Positions 47,896-58,500 of a stretch of DNA of 64,000 nt are shown one piece after another. The position numbers and the translations under genes are program-made. Position 1 is the first letter of the stretch. The number at the start of each line of letters is the position of its first letter. Source of the stretch: Chondrosia reniformis (Eukaryota > Porifera > Demospongiae > Chondrillida > Chondrillidae); the NCBI GenBank assembly GCA_947172415.1, contig OX359192.1:4590501-4654500 (forward strand), written 5' to 3'. The notes below the pieces were generated by a model, which was given only the letters and a program-made list of their open reading frames with translations, ran no database searches and had not been told where the DNA came from.

Positions 47896-48285
47896 TATAT
47901 ATATATATCTGTCAAAAAATGGCCGACCTTCGGCTAGATTTCGTTTTCTAGCTTAAAAGTAGCTTTCTCTTCCTTAGCGTCGAACATTGAACCATTGAAA
48001 GGGATTTAAAAACCACCTTTACTCATACTATGTAACGTAAAGCTTGTGCAAAAACATTTTCTACGAGATAGGGTCTTGAAATTGATGGCATACAAAAGTC
48101 TACCGGAATCGGAACCAGATATTAGCAGTGGGAAACCACCTTTTGGTTTAGAAGAGGTTTGCCAGCTGTAATCTGTCGGTTTGACCTTTGTGTTTGGAAC
48201 TGTGGCTTTTAATCGCTTTCTTAAGGGATAAATGAAGCAACATAAGAAAAGTTTGCAGGTGAATGTTGTTAGAAAAATTGGGATT
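47896..48285. other. Interval without recognised feature
   Basis: AT-rich unique sequence between the palindrome and the tandem repeats. No supported frame. Confidence 0.4.
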
Positions 48286-49545
48286 ACTTCGTCCGGACAA
48301 GGACTTATTGCATAGAGATGTTCTCTACGTGAGTTGAATTGGATATGCCCTAAGTTAGCCAGCAGTCCTGTAATAAACTTTACGCTTTACCTAAATCGTT
48401 TACAAGGACTTATTGTATACAGTTTATAAGCGATGTTGTCTACGTGAGTTGAAGACGAACCCTGACGCCTAGGTAGCATACTTTCTTGTCTTGAAAAAGC
48501 ACTCGCCTTGCTGTAAGAAGGTAAAGAAAACCTTTCTTTCAAGTTAGGCTGTCATTTCAGAGCCCACTTTACCTTACTTTTGCAACATGTGAACTTAAGA
48601 TTTTAAATTAATTAAATTCGGCCGGACAAGGACTAATTGCATAGAGATGTTCTCTACGTGAGTTGAATTGGATGTGCCCTAAGTTAGCCAGCAGTCCTGT
48701 AATAAACTTTACGCTTTACCTAAATCGTTTACAAGGACTTATTGTATAGAGTTTATAAGCGATGTTGTCTACGTGAGTTGAAGACGAACCCTGACGCCTA
48801 GGTAGCATACTTTCTTGTCTTGAAAAAGCACTCGCCTTGCTGTAAGAAGGTAAAGAAAACCTTTCTTTCAAGTTAGGCTGTCATTTCAGAGCCCACTTTA
48901 CCTTACTTTTGCCACATGTGTACTTAAGATTTAAATTAATTAAATTCGGCCGGACAAGGACTAATTGCATAGAGATGTTCTCTACGTGAGTTGAATTGGA
49001 TGTGCCCTATGTTAGCCAGCAGTCCTGTAATAAACTTTACGCTTTACCTAAATCGTTTACAAGGACTTATTGCAGAGTTTATAAGCGATGTTGTCTACGT
49101 GAATTGAAGACGAACCCTGACGCCTAGGTAGCATCGCGCTTGCTTTGCTGTAAGAAGGTAAAGGAAACCTTTCTTTCAAGTTAGGCTGTCATTTCAGAGC
49201 CCACTTTACCTTACTTTTGCCACATGTTACTTAAAATTTAAATTAATTAAATTCGGCCGGACAAGGACTAATTGCATAGAATTGGATGTGCCCTAAGTTA
49301 GCCAGCAGTCCTGTAAGAAACTTTACGCTTTACCTAAATCGTTTACAAGGACTTATTGCAGAGTTTATAAGCGATGTTGTCTACGTGAATTGAAGACGAA
49401 CCCTGATGCCTAGGTAGCTTTCTTGTCTTGAAAAAGCACTCGCCTTGCTGTAAGAAGGTAAAGGAAACCTTTCTTTCAAGTTAGGCTGTCATTTCAGAGC
49501 CCACTTTACCTTACTTTTCCCACATGTGTACTTAGATTTTAAATT
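48286..49545 (+). repeat. Tandem repeat, four units of ~300-330 bp
   Basis: Units begin with CCGGACAAGGACT(T/A)ATTGCA at about 48287, 48617, 48946 and 49251. Each contains TGTGCCCTAAGTTAGCCAGC, GACGAACCCTGACGCC and GCTGTCATTTCAGAGCCCAC. Units 3 and 4 carry small deletions. The phrase CAAGGACTTATTG also recurs inside each unit, hinting at an older half-unit duplication. Confidence 0.88.
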
Positions 49546-50313
49546 CATTTCGAATGTGTAATCAATTATAATATGTAGTCATGTACCATTTCCTTATCGT
49601 TAAACAAACATTGTTTATTTTAAACAGTGTCTATAGATTTGCTACACAAACATTCAATAGGTGAATTGAAGTGAAAATATCAATCGCACATAGGAATCGG
49701 TTCAGGTGAGTAATCAAGTGTACAATTGTCTTCTGTACCTATCTATTGTGACCAACACTATCGAAAGTCCAGCTTGGATTTTAGTGTTGATTTCAGTGAA
49801 TAGGTTTATTGGGCAACTAAAAGCATTGAGAGATTTCTAGGCTTTGCTATGTAATTGGTAGCTTCCAAAGTCTATATTCTTAGCATTATAACAGGATGGA
49901 TTGACTATATGTAATGTATTTTCATGGCAAGGTTTGTGCAGTGTAAATCTCATGGAATTGAGTTGATTTTACGTTGAAAACTAAGCAACGAGCAAAGAGG
50001 GATACCTAGACTTTTCTATAGTCCTTCATGCACCCTCATTACCAAAAATTAGTCAAAACTGTACTGATGGATGCCATGCATTTGAGCATGACAATAAGTT
50101 GGATTGCGCATGGGCTGGGGTGAATGTTGAAATAGAACAACAAATTTGTAGGGACATCATCAAATTACATATACATATAAAAGAAGTATTTTTGAAAATC
50201 TTTTATCTTTTGTTAAGTTGTGGCTTTGAAAAAAGCCGTTTCTGTTTCTTTAATATATTATTAATACTTGTATGAAATGTAAGTTAGTGTATTGCAATGG
50301 TCTAATAGTCTTT
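49546..50313. other. Interval without recognised feature
   Basis: AT-rich unique sequence. No supported frame on either strand. Confidence 0.4.
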
Positions 50314-50689
50314 CTAATGGTAGTTATAGTTACGTGTAAGAAGATGTAGCAACAGCCTGCCTGGTGAGGGTGGTGGTACAGGCTGTGGTATCAATGCTGT
50401 TGGTGGAGCAGGGGCTTCTACTTTGGCTGCTTCCACTTTAGCCTTCTCTTTTTTCCTCATTCTTCTTTCCTTCCGCAACATCTCCCTCTAAATATATTGT
50501 ATCAATATGAATATAATACATACTTTGTATCATTATATACACTTACCACTTTTTCTTCATTTTTTTGTTTCTCATTTATCTACATGAAAGAATAACGAAA
50601 AACATTAATCAACAGGAATACAATGTCGTATGTTGTACCTCCTCCATATGCCGTACCTCTTCCATATGCCGTACCTGGACTTCTTTCAG
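50314..50689 (-). pseudogene. Captured host gene fragment: three candidate exons, coiled coil
   Basis: Minus strand. Exon 1 starts after TTTCTGCTTTGCAG at 50689 and reads LKEVQVRHMEEVRHMEEV. Exon 2 is 50547-50579, between a TTCATGTAG acceptor and a GTG|GTAAGT donor, reading INEKQKNEEKV. Exon 3 is 50314-50487, after ATATATTTAG, reading REMLRKERRMRKKEKAKVEA, a proline-rich stretch (APAPPTALIPQPVPPPSPGR) and a stop after 57 residues. Exons 2 and 3 join in phase into one charged helix. Consensus splice sites in phase argue for real exons. The direction is opposite to the Helitron genes, and no upstream exon is seen inside the element, so the most likely reading is a gene end picked up by the Helitron. 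Parent gene not identified. Confidence 0.55.
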
Positions 50690-51044
50690 CTGCAAAGCAG
50701 AAACATTGATTACATTGAAGAACAGCTGGATATTCCACATTTTTACTATTATTAACATTGCTGTTACTTACATTTCGATTATTCTGCCAGCACAGCAGTG
50801 CCACAACTATCATTAATTGTGTGATGGCCTATGTACATAGTGGAGGTATTGATAGTAACTTGCACTGTACCATGTGCACTTTTACACATATAGCAAACAG
50901 TATATTTCATGCACTTACTATTCTTGCCATCCATTCGCCTGTAAAAAAAGGAGCACCAAAGCCCCTATTATCACCGTGTAAAGAGCCTATGTGCAGTGTG
51001 GATGTATACCAAATAGATGGTAGATTTGGCGAATTACATACAGT

Positions 51045-51397
51045 CTAACTCACAAAGTAACCCGACGCTAGGAATATGGCTGTCGTGTTCACTGCACTAA
51101 GCACCTCTACTCTCAATGCCATTTCTTTCGTTGGTAAATGTTGGTAAAAACCATGGAAACGATGGTAAGCAGTTGCGCGCGTTGTATTGCTATGGAAATC
51201 ATTAATCGTTCCGAGCTCAAAGATCGGCAATGAGTGTTCTCTTTACGAAATTGACGCTGTTCATGAATTCTCCTAGCCTGAAGCTTTCCTCGAGCTTTCA
51301 GGAATTCATCCTATTTGCACTGTGTGCGATACTTAGCTGCCATACAGCGAAAAGAGTGCTTTTCAGCACTAAATCGGTGACGGGAGACGGCGCTGAG
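51045..51397 (+). pseudogene. Candidate captured promoter and first exon
   Basis: From ATG 51230 an open frame reads MSVLFTKLTLFMNSPSLKLS, a hydrophobic segment (FILFALCAILSC) and KRVLFSTKSVTGDGAE, ending at GAG|GTAAGT (51395-51403), a consensus 5' splice site. Upstream DNA (51045-51229) has more CG dinucleotides than the surroundings, as a promoter might. No partner exon is seen downstream within the Helitron. Product unknown; the hydrophobic stretch could be a signal or membrane segment. Confidence 0.4.
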
Positions 51398-51403
51398 GTA
51401 AGT

Positions 51404-52118
51404 AATTTATTTTCTCTAATTGGTGTTTGTATGTATGAGCTGTATAAACAGTTGTTGGGCTGATATTCATATATAGCTAGCCGAATGAGTTATCATATTT
51501 GTTCAACACTGTTGCAATTAGCTATAAAATATGAAATACCATATATCGGTAAAGGAATCCATGTGTTTAAAAGAATACGAATTGACTGTATTCGCAATCC
51601 TTTGACAAGTATTGATTTAACCACAATGGTTTACTGTTATATAGTTGACATCGTGAAATGATTCATTTTGATTGCCAAGAGAATCATTCGAGTAGTGACC
51701 TGGCAATAATTACGTTATTCTAATGATACGAATGTAAATCTAACATGCAGAAAGGTTTGATAGTAGTATAATTTGGGCGTAATGCTATTTGATTGACAAT
51801 GCCACCCAGTGTAGCAGGTGAACAAATGTATAGTCTGCATATATGCTACTATACGCACGACAGAGAGTCGAGTATGCCTAAGGTACAAGCTCCGCGATCT
51901 AGGGTTATATGTAGGTCCAAAAGTCTGTCCAGCTAAAAGGTTGTCTGCGAAGAAATGCTGGCACAAAAATTGTCCTAATGGGCCTAAGATTGCCAGAAGC
52001 TTCCATGTTTTGAGTTTACATTCGAAACATTTGAAGATGCACTAGAGGATCTTGTAACATAACTCAGACACTTTTACGTATACACACTATATGCATGTGT
52101 ACAGGTCTCATCAATTAT
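51404..52118. other. Interval without recognised feature
   Basis: A plus-strand frame at 51818-52045 is open but has no recognisable domain. Possibly intron or further captured sequence. Confidence 0.35.
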
Positions 52119-52190
52119 TGGGGCGCCACAGGCACCCCTATATTGTTATTTATATATATGTGTATATCCGGCAAAAAATATAATGTAATA
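52119..52190. repeat. Second Helitron 5'-type end with hairpin (inner)
   Basis: GGGGCGCC-ACA-GGCACCCC followed by TATATTGTTATTTATATATA matches the outer end (47144) and small-element ends. No 3'-type hairpin lies between the two, so two starts share one end at 61556-61621. Confidence 0.65.
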
Positions 52191-52254
52191 TAATATAATG
52201 TAATAAAATATAATGTAATAATGTAATTGAGAAGTATGTAAGAAAATACAATTC

Positions 52255-54075
52255 CATATCTAAGTCTGAGTAAGGGGTGTGATCCTATAGCTAAGGCTGA
52301 GTAAGGAGTGTGATCCTATAGCTAAGGCTGATTAAGGGGTGTAATCCTATAGCTAAGGCTGATTAAGGGGTGTGGTCCTATAGCTAAGGCTGAGTAAGGG
52401 GTGTGGTCCTATAGCTAAGGCTGAGTAAGAGTTGGTTCTATATAGCTAAGGCTAAGTAAGGGGTGTGGTGCTATAGCTAAGGCTTAGTAAGGTGTGTGGT
52501 CTTATAGTTAAGACTGAGTAATTAAGGAGTATGGTTCTATAGCTAAAGCTAATTAAGGGGTGTGGTCCTATAACTAAGGCTGAGTAAGGGGTTTGTTCCT
52601 ATAGCTAAGGCTGAGTAAGAGGTGTGGTCCTAAAGCTAAGGCTGAGTATGGAGTATGGTTCTATATAGCTAAGGCTGAGTAAGGAGTATGGTTCTATAGT
52701 AAAGCTAAGTAAGGGGTGTGGTCCTATAACTAAGGCTGAGTAAGAAGTATGGTTCTATATAGCTAAGGCTAAGAAAGGGGTGTGGTCCTATAGCTAAGGC
52801 TGAGTATGGAATATGATTCTATATAGCTAAGGCTAAGAAAGGGGTGTGGTCCTATAGCTAAGGCTGAGTAAGGAGTATGGTTCTATAGTAAAGCTAAGTA
52901 AGGGGTGTGGTCCTATAACTAAGGCTGAGTAAGGAGTATGGTTCTATATAGCTAAGGCTAAGAAAGGGGTGTGGTCCTATAGCTAAGGCTGAGTAAGGAG
53001 TATGGTTCTATAGTAAAGCTAAGTAAGGGGTGTGGTCCTATAACTAAGGCTTGGTAAGGTGCATGGGTGGTCTTATAGCTAAGGCTGAGTAAGGGGTGTG
53101 GTTCTATAACTAAGGCTGAGTAAGGGGTGTGGTCCTATAGCTAAGGCTGAGTAAGGAGTATGGTTCTATAGTAAAGCTAAGTAAGGGGTGTGGTCCTATA
53201 ACTAAGGCTGAGTAAGAAGTATGGTTCTATATAGCTAAGGCTAAGAAAGGGGTGTGGTCCTATAGCTAAGGCTGAGTATGGAATATGATTCTATATAGCT
53301 AAGGCTAAGAAAGGGGTGTGGTCCTATAACTAAGGCTGAGTAAGGAGTATGGTTCTATAGTAAAGCTAAGTAAGGGGTGTGGTCCTATAACTAAGGCTGA
53401 GTAAGGAGTATGGTTCTATATAGCTAAGGCTAAGAAAGGGGTGTGGTCCTATAGCTAAGGCTGAGTAAGGAGTATGGTTCTATAGTAAAGCTAAGTAAGG
53501 GGTGTGGTCCTATAACTAAGGCTGAGTAAGGAGTATGGTTCTATATAGCTAAGGCTAAGAAAGGGGTGTGGTCCTATAGCTAAGGCTGAGTAAGGAGTAT
53601 GGTTCTATAGTAAAGCTAAGTAAGGGGTGTGGTCCTATAACTAAGGCTTGGTAAGGTGCATGGGTGGTCTTATAGCTAAGGCTGAGTAAGGGGTGTGGTT
53701 CTATAACTAAGGCTGAGTAAGGGGTGTGGTCCTATAGCTAAGGTTGAGTAAGGAGTATGGTTCTATATAGCTAAGGCTAAGAAAGGTGTGTGGTCCTATA
53801 GGTAAGGCTGAGTAAGGGGTGTGGTCCGATAGCTAACGCTGAGTAAGGGGTTTGATCCTATAACTAAGGCTGAGTAAGGGGTGTGGTCCTATAGCTAAGG
53901 CTAAGTAAGGAGTATGGTTCTATATAGCTAAGGCTAAGCAAGGGGTGTGGTCCTATAGCTAAGGCTTAGTAAGGTGTGTGGTCTTATAGCTAAGGCTAAG
54001 TAAGGGGTGCAGTTGTAGAGCTAAGGTAGAGTGAGGGGTTTGGTGTCCTATAGGCAGGGTAGAGTGAGGGAGTTA
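52255..54075 (+). repeat. 31-33-bp minisatellite with higher-order structure
   Basis: About 58 units of CTATAGCTAAGGCTGAGTAA followed by GGRGTRTGGTYC. Units are grouped: a four-unit block of about 125 bp repeats, and larger copies lie about 471 bp apart (52741 and 53212) and about 597 bp apart (53050 and 53647). The 5' units are more diverged. It lies between the inner 5' end and the coding region. Confidence 0.92.
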
Positions 54076-54720
54076 GGGGGTGTGGTCATCACATAGTGAG
54101 TACCTTGTATCCATGGTAACATTAATGCGCATAAATATGCATCACTGTACATTAATCCTTTTCACACTACATATGAATTCGACTCCTCGATACCTAATAG
54201 TGTAAAACAAATAGTATGGAACGTAAAGCCTGATGATACTGTCATACGGTATCATAATTAAAAACGGCGAATATAAATGGTACATACATCCATTCGGTTG
54301 CGCATTTATATGCATAATGTCCCAACGGTTCGGAGTGACAGCAGAGAGTCAGTCTTTGGGGGCAAGCATATGTATACAAGCCCAACAAGAAAGCATTCAA
54401 AGGAACGTTGCTATATACAAACCAAAACTCGCTCAAGACGCAAAACGTCTACAGTGTATATAGCCTAAATGCACAATGAATCTACAATTATCTCGCTATG
54501 CCAAGAATACACATGGAATGTCATAACATACAATCGTTATTATCTATATAATGCTTGCATAACAAAACACTCTATATATACATGATTATCTTGCAAGTTA
54601 TTGTTGGCAAAATGTTTGTTGGTAAGTTGACATAAACAACAAAAATATACTGTACACAATTATAGTATGTCTACTTCGTCTTCACATATTGATTTCTTTC
54701 ATGTCTGTGTATAGAGTATC
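54076..54720. other. Leader region before the Helitron ORFs
   Basis: AT-rich unique sequence that should hold the promoter and 5' leader. Frames at 54233-54468 on both strands overlap one another and lack domains. Confidence 0.4.
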
Positions 54721-55581
54721 ATGAAATTGATTGGAAAGTTCCTTCCAACTGATGGTAAACTGACAATGTGTAGTCATCGCTCCAAAAGATGTAAACATTT
54801 TATGAGACATAACCCCGGTAAGTCATGCACATTGTACACTGTGGTACACTGTTTAGTCCTACAAAGGCCTGCAATTAAAAAAGCAATTGGTCTATTGGCT
54901 GCTGCTACCTTTATATTCTTTGAAATATACACACTTCAAGCTCAACTAGTAGCTAACTGTAAAGACCAACCTAGTGCTTTTGTTCAAATATGCTATGGTA
55001 CTGCTTTGCATAATCCAACACAATACTCTCTCGATGCAAATCAAGAAAACTTAAACCGTTTGGTTTGCCGTGAGTATGCATACATTAATAGACTAAAGAC
55101 GACATATGTTCGCTACCGAAAACGATTGCATACCTTTTTTCTTTATATTTCAAAACGTCGCTTTCATCGACCTTCATGTCTGGCTTTGCTTCTACTGTTA
55201 CTCCTCTTAAGTGGAGATGTTGAAGTCAATCCAGGCCCTACCACCAGTAAAGAAAGGCAGGATAATAAAGAATTGGATGCAGGTTTAATTCAAGATACCT
55301 CCAAAGAAAAACAAAAGCGGGAAGACAGCTATAAACAGTTAATCTCCATAGAGTCTAGTGGTGAACAAAGTATGCAAAGTTATTGCATCTCAATTGGATC
55401 ACCCTTGCCAATTAAAATTGAACAGCAGTACACGACAGACATTGACAAGCACCCACAGGCAAAGAAAGGATTACCAATTAATGAGACAGAAAAACGTGAT
55501 CAGCAGTTAAGCAAAAAAAGGACTTGTCTCGAGCAAGATTCAGGAGTCGGGTGTTGTCAGGAGCAACACATTGATACCTGA
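54721..55581 (+). CDS. Helitron upstream ORF with 2A-like peptide
   Basis: 286 codons from ATG 54721. A basic Cys/His-containing start is followed by a hydrophobic segment (residues 56-75, GLLAAATFIFFEIYTL), a tyrosine/arginine-rich middle, and a leucine run directly before GDVEVNPGP (residues 165-173, bases 55213-55239). That is the D-V/I-E-x-N-P-G-P signature of 2A ribosome-skipping peptides. The C-terminal ~110 residues are polar and charged. The stop overlaps the Rep-helicase frame by 11 bases; that frame lies one base ahead and is open from 55511, just at a run of seven A (55513-55519). One extra A would explain the split, so this may be the N-terminus of the Rep-helicase protein. 2A skipping would release a leader from the downstream protein. 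Skipping itself is unproven here. Confidence 0.75.
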   Translation: MKLIGKFLPTDGKLTMCSHRSKRCKHFMRHNPGKSCTLYTVVHCLVLQRPAIKKAIGLLAAATFIFFEIYTLQAQLVANCKDQPSAFVQICYGTALHNPTQYSLDANQENLNRLVCREYAYINRLKTTYVRYRKRLHTFFLYISKRRFHRPSCLALLLLLLLLSGDVEVNPGPTTSKERQDNKELDAGLIQDTSKEKQKREDSYKQLISIESSGEQSMQSYCISIGSPLPIKIEQQYTTDIDKHPQAKKGLPINETEKRDQQLSKKRTCLEQDSGVGCCQEQHIDT

Positions 55582-58500
55582 CATACCCGTGTCCAAACTC
55601 ATTCAGGACGGAGCATTTCCTGTTCATCAGTTGGAAAGAATTTCCTCAGCACCTGTGAGTGTTTTCAATGGGCCTCAACTGGAGCTAATGGCATTCCCTA
55701 CTTTGTATCCCAATGGAAGAAATGGTTTTGGAACACATAGGAATGCCAAACTTTCTCCCTTGTACTACTTTCAAACCCGTGTCATGAGTAGTGATGCTAG
55801 ATGGGCACGGCATCCATCTTACCTCTTTTGGGCTTGTAATATTGTAGAAGCATACAAGCTGCAAAGTAGCATTTCTATTGCTCTACGTCTGAGGAATCCA
55901 GGAACTCAGAATATGAACACCAATAAAGACAAAGATAAACATGAAGAAAGCAAGGAACATTATCTCACAGCAGGTGATTTGAAGGGATCATCGGCAAAAG
56001 AAAATCCAGATGTAAGTGAAAACTGCCACAGTTTCATGAGGGATATTCGTGGTACTGCAGCCTACTGGCAGTCAGCAAAAATTCATCTGTTCACAATGTT
56101 GCGTTCCCTTGGAACTCCAACATTCTTCATCACATTCAGTGCAGATGACCATCACTGGAAAGATCTCATGGTGGTTTTAGCCAACTGCAGTGGACGGAAC
56201 CTGACTGAGGAGCAGGTGGACCTACTCACTGATGAAGAGAGGAGAGACTTTATGGCCAGTAATCCTGTGGTTACTGCTCGCCATTTTGCACATCGCTTCC
56301 AATGTCTGGTGAAAGAAGTCATTAAAGGTTCAGGAAAGCCAATTGGAGAAGTGATTAATTTCTTCTGGAGAATTGAGTTTCAGTTGCGAGGAACACCACA
56401 TGTTCATTCCTTGTGGTGGATTAAAGATGCTCCAGACTTGGACACCAAGGCAGGCAGCCAATCAGCTCCTGAGTTCATTGATAGGTACATATCCGTTCAA
56501 TTCCCAGATGAGGGCTGTGGAAAGGATGAACTCAGATCAACCATCATTCGGGTCCAGCAGCACAAGCATACTACTACTTGCCAGAAGACATGCAAAAAGA
56601 AGAAAGAATGTCGTTTTGACTTCCCCAGACCTTTGTCGTGTGAAACACGCCTGAAGAACAATAACGATGTAGGAAACAAGTCACGCTTTTACCTTCTTAA
56701 GCGGAACAAAGGGGAAGAAAATATCAATGCTTTCAACATTCATCTGCTCCTTGCATGGAAGGCCAATATGGATATACAGTTAATTGGATCAGTTTATGGT
56801 ACTGCATCGTACATTTGTTCTTACATGTGCAAGGGAGAAAGTGAAGAAGTGAAGAAGGCCATCAGAGATGCTCTCAACACTCTACCTGCTAATGCTTCAA
56901 TTCGCAAAAAACTATCCAAAGTAGGCAATACTATGCTGTCACATCGAGAGCTTAGTGTCCAAGAGGCTGCCTACAGACTTTGCAATTTGCCACTGAAGGA
57001 CTCGACTAGGAAAGTAGTGTTTGTTAACACCGTCCGACCTGAAAAGCGAATACGACTTCACAAGAGCCGATCTGAACTATTTGAACTGGGAGATCATGAC
57101 ACTGCCATCTTTCAACCAGGTTTGTTTGATAGGTATGCTGCAAGGCCAAAGGGAGATGACTTTGAAGAAATGACTCTGGCTTACTTTTCTGTGTGGTATG
57201 ATACTATACCAAGGGAAGACAGTCGTAAAAAAGATGACTATACAGGACCTGGACGGCGATCGCAACCTCGATACAAGTTGCAAGATAATATGGGTTGGAT
57301 CAAGTTAAGGACCAAACGGGCATGTCTACGTACTCCGGTGATGACGCCCTCAAGCCATGGTGATGACTACTACTATAGTCTCATGTTACTGTACATTCCA
57401 TGGAGGCAAGAAAAGGCTGACTTGCTCCAAAACCATGAAACCGCCATGGCTGCTTTCATTGCTCGTGAAAGTGAACTTAAAGTCCTCAATGCTCAACATG
57501 AAGCATTTGCAGAGGAAGTACAGCGAGCAGTGCAACAGCTACAGGCTGTAAAGGATGCCGCATACATGGATCTTGTGGCTCCTAATGTGCAACACGGAGA
57601 AAGAGAAGATGCCAAGCATCCAACGGAGGAGGCTGATGGAGGACTGTACAATGGAGATAATTTTATAGAACAAGAGAATATGGAAGACTTGGCAGATGTA
57701 GCACCTACATTGCTGGAGGATTTTGATGCCAGTGGTGCCATCTCTCGATCTCGCCTCACTGAGAAAGCAGTTAGGGAGCTGATTCTGAGCCTAAATGCAA
57801 AACAGAGAGAGGCATTCGAGATTGTTGTCAGGTATATGGCAGAACTACATAAATACCATATGGGAACAGTATCATCTCCTCCAGAATGCTTCCACCTGTT
57901 CATTACAGGTGGGGCTGGAACAGGAAAATCACACTTGATCCATGCCATCAGGGAGCATATTGAAAGATCAGTGCAGGGAAGCAAGGATTTCCATGGATGC
58001 ATGGTCATGGCACCTACAGGAGTGGCTGCTTTTAACATCAATGGACTCACTATTCATCGAGCACTGAGTCTGCAAGTGGAACATGGAAGGTCAGCGCATC
58101 AATTGCATTTGAGTGCTTTGGCTCTCAATGAACTTCGTCGACTTTGGAAAGGAGTTCACACTATCATTGTAGACGAAATCAGCATGGTTTCTTACGAGGT
58201 ACTCGTAGCTGTTCATCAAAAGTTTTGCGAGATCTTTGCTACGGATGACATTTTTGGAGGAGTTAATGTTATTGCTGTTGGGGATTTGTACCAACTGTCC
58301 CCTGTAAATGGACATTATATATTCAGCAGTGCAAAGGTGCAATCAAGGAGGCTTGCATCCCATTTGTGGAAAGACTTCTTCAGTATGATTGAATTGGAAG
58401 ATAACATACGACAGCACAATGATCAGTCTTTCTCATCACTGCTGAATAGAATTCGAATAGGAGACCACACTCAGGAAGACATTGCCATCTTAGCAACTCG

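Noticed and set aside
51818-52045. Plus-strand open frame with several Cys and Lys
   Set aside because: No start context, domain or splice support; length is within chance in this composition.
55505-55525. Classical -1 frameshift site at the A-run
   Set aside because: The shift needed is +1 (or -2), not -1, and the upstream phase does not match a standard X-XXY-YYZ site. A simple one-base mutation is at least as likely.
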